From NCBI GenBank assembly GCA_022823365.1, contig JAJDXG010000041.1, positions 1 through 64,000 of the forward strand: 64,000 nt of DNA. Direction: 5' to 3'. Shown here in pieces: positions 59,951 through 64,000 of the stretch. Origin of the DNA: Gemmatimonadota bacterium. Lineage in GTDB: Bacteria > Gemmatimonadota > Gemmatimonadetes > Longimicrobiales > Gaopeijiaceae. The notes under the pieces are model-generated. The model searched no databases. It saw nothing but the letters and a program-made list of their open reading frames with translations, and was not told where the DNA came from. The stretch's first letter is position 1; each line of letters opens with the position of its first letter. The translations under genes and the position numbers were made by a program.

Positions 59951-62900
59951 CTAGCGCGCTCGTCGTAGCGCCGCCTTCAGGAGCCTGACCCGGCGATCGA
60001 TCCCCAGGCTGACCGCCGCTTCCGCAGCCGTCTCGGCAACCTCGTATCGTTGCGGGAGCGAATGCCGCAACCGCAGGAGCGCTTCCTCGAACTTGAGCCG
60101 AGCCCAATGGGCCGGCTGAGTTGTCTCGATGTGCATCGCGAGGTCGCTGATGGCATCCGCACCCTCGCTGATGGCGCCCTTCCACTCGCAAAGGCGCGCC
60201 GTGAACAGAGCGAAGACCCATGGATCTTCGAACCAGCTTGCCGGCGGCTCGGGGGTGTCGCCCGCCATCTCGCGGGCAACCGACATTTCCCCCATTCGCA
60301 GCGCGGTCAGGCTGACGCCCGAATGGCTGATAATCCCCAGATGCTGCCCCATACCGGGCGTCCAGAGTTGCCGGGCTCGGGCAAAATGCGCGGCGGCCAG
60401 GTCCAAATCCCTCGCCTCCAGCGCCAGCTCTCCCATCTTGCATTCCAGGGCAACATGGGCTTCGCAGGCATTCACTCCGGCAAGCAGCGGGCCGGTCTTG
60501 GAGAACCAGTTCCTTGCCTCGTCGAGGCGTCCGATCGCGCGGTATCCTGTACCGACACTGATCAACAGGTTGTAGTGATCGACGAAATCGTCGCGGTTCC
60601 TGCCCAGCGTCTCCCCCTCCTCCACCGCCGACGTGACCTCCGGGTCGGTAATGAGTCCCTTGGCGGCCTGAATCGCAACGAGGCGCGCCAGTGCCCGCAG
60701 CAGTTCGTCCGGGGCGCGCTTGCGGCGCGCGATGGCGATGGCTTCGCGGGCATGCCCGAGCCCGGCATCCAGGTCACCCTGATGATGGAGTGCGAGGATG
60801 GCATGCAGGGGGCCCCGCGACGTTGGCGCAACGCGATCGAGCAGCGCTCCGGCGCGAGCGGCGACCTGGTCCGCCTCGGGACCGTGTCCTTCCCTTCTGT
60901 GGATGTGGAGCTCGAGCTCGATAGCCGTGGCGCCCGCCTTCCAGTACCCCTGCTCCCCGGCGGCCCGTCCGAGTTCACGGATGCCGGCTGCCGCCTCCCG
61001 CGGAGAACGGGAGCCCTTGCTGGCGAGCAGATCGACGCGCAGGATGTCGGCAACCAGGGCGCTCTCCAGGCGTTGGACGTTTCGAAGCTGAGTGGCCGCC
61101 TCGGTCAAACACGCCGGCCCCTCCACGATGTCTCTGCACACGTAGTGAAGACGAGCAACGCGGGCGGTGATCCGGGCGAGGATCCGCGGATCGTCGGTGT
61201 CATTCCTGGCGACGGCGAACAGCTTGACGGCTTCCGCGAACCCACCCGCCTTCTCGGCGATCCTGGCTCCGGCGAGGGCGTGCCGGAGCGCGTGAGCCCG
61301 CATTCGGGCATGGTGATAGTGCGTCGCCAGTTCCCCCAATTTCGCCGGGATGTTCAAACCCTCCAGATGCGCGGCAACGCGACCGTGGGTCCATGCCCTG
61401 CGCGCGTCGTTCATTCGATCGTAGACCGTATGGAGGATGAGATCGTAGCGGGCCACAAACCCGCGCGAGTCCCATTCGATGAGCCGGGACTCCTGCAGCT
61501 GGTCGAGCGCCTGCAGGCACGAGTCGTGCGAGCTGCCAGTCAATTCGGACAACGTGTCGACGCCCATGGGACGCCCAAGGACGGTGAGGAACTGCAATGC
61601 ACGCTCGGCGTCGTCATCCAACTCTGTCAGGCGGCCCGCAAAGACACTGGCGATGGACTGCGGGACCGGCGCGAAGTCGCCGGGATCGAGGTTCGGCAGA
61701 CGCCGGCCCGAGCTTGCGTGCTTGGTGAGTTGCACAACGAAGAACGGGTTCCGGGCGCTCAGTTCAATGATCCGGTCCCGCACCTCCGCTTCGATCCGGC
61801 CATCCGAAAAGGTGTCCACCAATTCCGAGGCAGCTTTCCTGCTGAGTTCGCCGAGAAAGAACTCGCTCGGCTCGTATCGCATCAGGGAACCGCCAAGCAG
61901 CCGGCTGACGGCGTCCTTCTCAAGCAGGCTATCCGTCCGGGTCGCCAGCACGACGGCCAATGGGAGGGAGGGCCATCGCTCCAGAACGTATTGCAGACCT
62001 GCTATTGAATCCGAATCGACCCACTGGAAGTCGTCGATGAAGAGAACGGTGGGCTTGTTGCGGGCAACCTCCATGAGCAACCGCCAGACTGCTTCAAGGC
62101 ATCGCCGGTTGGATCGACCGGCAGCCGCAGCCGGTTCGGCGGATGACTCCGTACCGCCGGTGGCCTTTGGCAACAGTCTCAGGATGATGCCCCGCCACGG
62201 TTCCGCGAGCTGGGTGGTTTCCGCGTCGAGATTGGAGGACCTGAGCGCATCCAGCAGGGTGTCCAGGAAGGACACCTGCGCAGGGCTCGTCACGTGACTG
62301 CGAATGACCCGGATACCGGTCAGCAGGCCCCGGGCCAGGACTTCTTCTGCGAGCCGCGTCTTCCCGATGCCGCGCTCGCCGCGCAATACGACCACGCGCA
62401 ACCCGTCGCCCGGCCGAGGGAGCATCGCGCCCAGCAGTGCGGCCAGTTCCTCGGAGCGCCCGATCAGGGGGTGCCCGACGATCGGTCGGGCAGCGCTTTT
62501 GCTGCCGGCCTGCGCGGGCATGGCATGGAGATGGCCGACCAGCGACAGCGTTTGCGCATGTGGAGACCAGTCGGGGTTACCCATCTCGGACCTTTCAACG
62601 AAACTGTTGAAGGCCGCCTCCGCCTCGCCCACCCTTCCGGACATGGCCTCGGCTCGAATCAGCATCCGAAGCGCTCGCTCGTCATACGGATTGAACGAAA
62701 TCAGGACTCGAGCCGGTTCTGTGGCGTGATGCCAGCGGCCCTGGCCGGTCAGGAGGGTCCACTGTTCCACGGCAGCCTTTCGGATTCGGGATCGGAGCTG
62801 GAGGCTCATTTCGTCCAGCCATTCCGAAAACGCATCCGAGGGGGACTTGGTCAGCTCCGAGAGAAACCCTCGTTTGCACAGTTCCGCGGCTTCAACCAGG

Positions 62901-63274
62901 CGTTGGTCCGAGATCGCCGCCAGCAGGACACTGTAGTCCGTGGCAATCGCCTCACTCAGCCATTGGCGGTCATGTTTCCTCACGACCAGCGGCTCGGGAA
63001 ACTCGCGGTTCAGCGAATAGATGAGCTGACTGATCCGGTGTCTGAGACGCCTGGAAGGCGCAGGCTGCCAGAGCAGTTTGATGGCGCGCGCGGTAGACAC
63101 GCCGTCCGGCGCGCCCGCGAGCATACCGAGTAGTGCCGCTTTGAGAGGAGACAACGCAAGATGCCTGGTGCCGGCGTACAACATGGGGCCGCCGAAGGTC
63201 ACCAAACGAAACGTGGGGCGGGGATTGCCTTGATGGGCTTCTGTGTGTCCCGGCCCTAAAGGCCTTTCTGACAT
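59951..63274 (-). CDS. Large BTAD-like/AAA ATPase/TPR regulator
   Basis: An 1107-residue cytoplasmic protein. Residues ~22-110 form a SARP-type winged helix (FRLVTFGGPMLYAG to RRLRHRISQLIYSLNREF, abbreviated), followed by a bacterial transcriptional-activation (BTAD)-like helical region to ~240. A STAND/AAA_16 ATPase follows with Walker A GERGIGKT (299-306) and Walker B TVLFIDDFQWVD. The last ~550 residues are TPR-like helices (e.g. GYRAIGRLDEARNWF). This resembles the AfsR/large-SARP layout, but no C-terminal LuxR domain is present. It probably senses a ligand through the TPRs. It lies 19 bp downstream of an AraC-type gene and is likely co-transcribed. Confidence 0.85.
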   Translation of the reverse strand: MSERPLGPGHTEAHQGNPRPTFRLVTFGGPMLYAGTRHLALSPLKAALLGMLAGAPDGVSTARAIKLLWQPAPSRRLRHRISQLIYSLNREFPEPLVVRKHDRQWLSEAIATDYSVLLAAISDQRLVEAAELCKRGFLSELTKSPSDAFSEWLDEMSLQLRSRIRKAAVEQWTLLTGQGRWHHATEPARVLISFNPYDERALRMLIRAEAMSGRVGEAEAAFNSFVERSEMGNPDWSPHAQTLSLVGHLHAMPAQAGSKSAARPIVGHPLIGRSEELAALLGAMLPRPGDGLRVVVLRGERGIGKTRLAEEVLARGLLTGIRVIRSHVTSPAQVSFLDTLLDALRSSNLDAETTQLAEPWRGIILRLLPKATGGTESSAEPAAAAGRSNRRCLEAVWRLLMEVARNKPTVLFIDDFQWVDSDSIAGLQYVLERWPSLPLAVVLATRTDSLLEKDAVSRLLGGSLMRYEPSEFFLGELSRKAASELVDTFSDGRIEAEVRDRIIELSARNPFFVVQLTKHASSGRRLPNLDPGDFAPVPQSIASVFAGRLTELDDDAERALQFLTVLGRPMGVDTLSELTGSSHDSCLQALDQLQESRLIEWDSRGFVARYDLILHTVYDRMNDARRAWTHGRVAAHLEGLNIPAKLGELATHYHHARMRAHALRHALAGARIAEKAGGFAEAVKLFAVARNDTDDPRILARITARVARLHYVCRDIVEGPACLTEAATQLRNVQRLESALVADILRVDLLASKGSRSPREAAAGIRELGRAAGEQGYWKAGATAIELELHIHRREGHGPEADQVAARAGALLDRVAPTSRGPLHAILALHHQGDLDAGLGHAREAIAIARRKRAPDELLRALARLVAIQAAKGLITDPEVTSAVEEGETLGRNRDDFVDHYNLLISVGTGYRAIGRLDEARNWFSKTGPLLAGVNACEAHVALECKMGELALEARDLDLAAAHFARARQLWTPGMGQHLGIISHSGVSLTALRMGEMSVAREMAGDTPEPPASWFEDPWVFALFTARLCEWKGAISEGADAISDLAMHIETTQPAHWARLKFEEALLRLRHSLPQRYEVAETAAEAAVSLGIDRRVRLLKAALRRAR

Positions 63275-63293
63275 TGTTTCGATGCGGCTGGAG

Positions 63294-64000
63294 TCACTTC
63301 GAGACCGAGCTTCGAACGGCCAGCTTCCTGGCTCTTCGGGCCGGACCTCGATGGGCTTGGAACACGCGGGACGATCGGGTCACGGAGCCGCCCCCGCGCA
63401 AGTCGTGGGCCAACGCTCCGGTCGCCCGCTCCTTCTGCAACCAGCACTCGATCAACCACTCCCATCCCAGACAACGTCGGGCTGTCGAGGGCCGAACTCC
63501 GATGAGCCGGTTCATCTGATTGCTCAGCGCGAAGCCGTCGGGATAACCCAGGCCGCACGCGACGGAGTGCAGGCTCTGCGACGAGTTCTGCAGCCGGAGG
63601 ACAGCGTGCAGAATCCGGCAGAACTGCAACCAGTGCGAAGGCACCGGCAGCCCTCTCGACACGAAGCGGCGTCCCAGTGCGCGGCGCGACAGGTAGATCG
63701 TCCGGGACAGGCTGGCGATCGTGGTGAGGTGTCTCGCCAGCCTCACGGTGCGGCGAATGATGTCGCATGTGCCGCGGTCGACCCGCAATCCTCTCCACGC
63801 GAGATACTCGGTGAACTCAACCGGGAGGTCCGTGGGAGGTCGGCGGATGAGCGACTTCATATCGCCCGGATCGATGTCGTCATGATGAGGGACGATGGCT
63901 GTCGGCCTACATCGCCCGATGACGTGGAGGAGATCCGTCTCTGCCGTCAGCGACGAAGCTGGCGGAAGAATGAGGATCAGCACGACGCCCGCCGGTCGCC
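63294..64000 (-). CDS. AraC-type HTH regulator (5' end outside the window)
   Basis: At least 235 residues. The frame is open to the end of the window, so the N-terminus is missing; a GTG at 63983 is possible but unproved. The C-terminal half contains the AraC double helix-turn-helix: RTIYLSRRALGRRFVSRGLP as the first and SLHSVACGLGYPDGFALSNQ then MNRLIGVRPSTARR as the second, both with the usual spacing. A ~60-residue Arg-rich tail follows the HTH, which is unusual, since AraC proteins normally end right after it. The N-terminal part (HVIGRCRPTAIVPHHDD) may be a ligand or receiver-like domain. Upstream of, and probably in one operon with, the giant regulator. Confidence 0.75.
   Translation of the reverse strand, partial: RPAGVVLILILPPASSLTAETDLLHVIGRCRPTAIVPHHDDIDPGDMKSLIRRPPTDLPVEFTEYLAWRGLRVDRGTCDIIRRTVRLARHLTTIASLSRTIYLSRRALGRRFVSRGLPVPSHWLQFCRILHAVLRLQNSSQSLHSVACGLGYPDGFALSNQMNRLIGVRPSTARRCLGWEWLIECWLQKERATGALAHDLRGGGSVTRSSRVFQAHRGPARRARKLAVRSSVSK

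Overview
The window reads as a GC-rich bacterial chromosome segment spanning the replication-origin region. Secreted SusC/SusD (RagA/RagB) outer-membrane uptake genes, many lipoproteins, a double-zinc-ribbon TPR protein, amidases, a DUF1592/DUF1552 pair and very high GC together fit Gemmatimonadota best. This is inference from gene content; no rRNA is present to confirm it.

Layout. 1-9.5 kb: secreted or exported catabolic genes (YtcJ-like amidohydrolase, creatininase-like lipid- or membrane-anchored protein, a DUF1592 cytochrome-like protein with its DUF1552 partner, and an ankyrin protein). 9.5-14 kb: an MHS-type transporter and two amidase-signature enzymes. 14-22.7 kb: a SusC-SusD operon that continues into a small lipoprotein, a large beta-propeller/ASPIC-UnbV protein fused to a thioredoxin domain and split by one in-frame TGA, and a translationally coupled stand-alone DsbD-alpha-like domain. 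22.7-25 kb: a beta-propeller lipoprotein and a DUF1295-type membrane enzyme. 25-27.7 kb: seventeen tRNA genes on the minus strand, with three copies of a structured ~100-bp repeat lying directly 3' of two serine tRNAs. 27.7-34.6 kb: a phosphodiesterase lipoprotein, msrA, and a lipA-pdhA-pdhB-pdhC operon. 34.7-37.5 kb: DUF819, zinc-ribbon and Nif3-like genes.

37.5-50.4 kb is the chromosome maintenance core. On the minus strand run rpmH, rnpA, yidD, yidC, mnmE, mnmG, a LAGLIDADG-like gene, parA, parB, an M23 peptidase and a bactofilin. On the plus strand run dnaA and dnaN. Two parS-like sites sit at the mnmG/LAGLIDADG junction, and a DnaA-trio-like run lies between dnaA and dnaN, so oriC is probably inside this window. 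The usual rsmG gene is missing between mnmG and parA; the LAGLIDADG-like gene takes its place.

50.4-57.4 kb: pyrE, a lipoprotein with a PrcB-like end, an NtrB/NtrC-type two-component system, then a secreted coiled-coil protein overlapping a probable outer-membrane barrel. 57.4-64 kb: tRNA-Asn, an unrecognised gene, a PafA-type phosphatase lipoprotein, and a minus-strand pair of regulators (AraC-type HTH, then a BTAD-like/AAA/TPR giant). Most long antisense reading frames are shadows caused by high GC.
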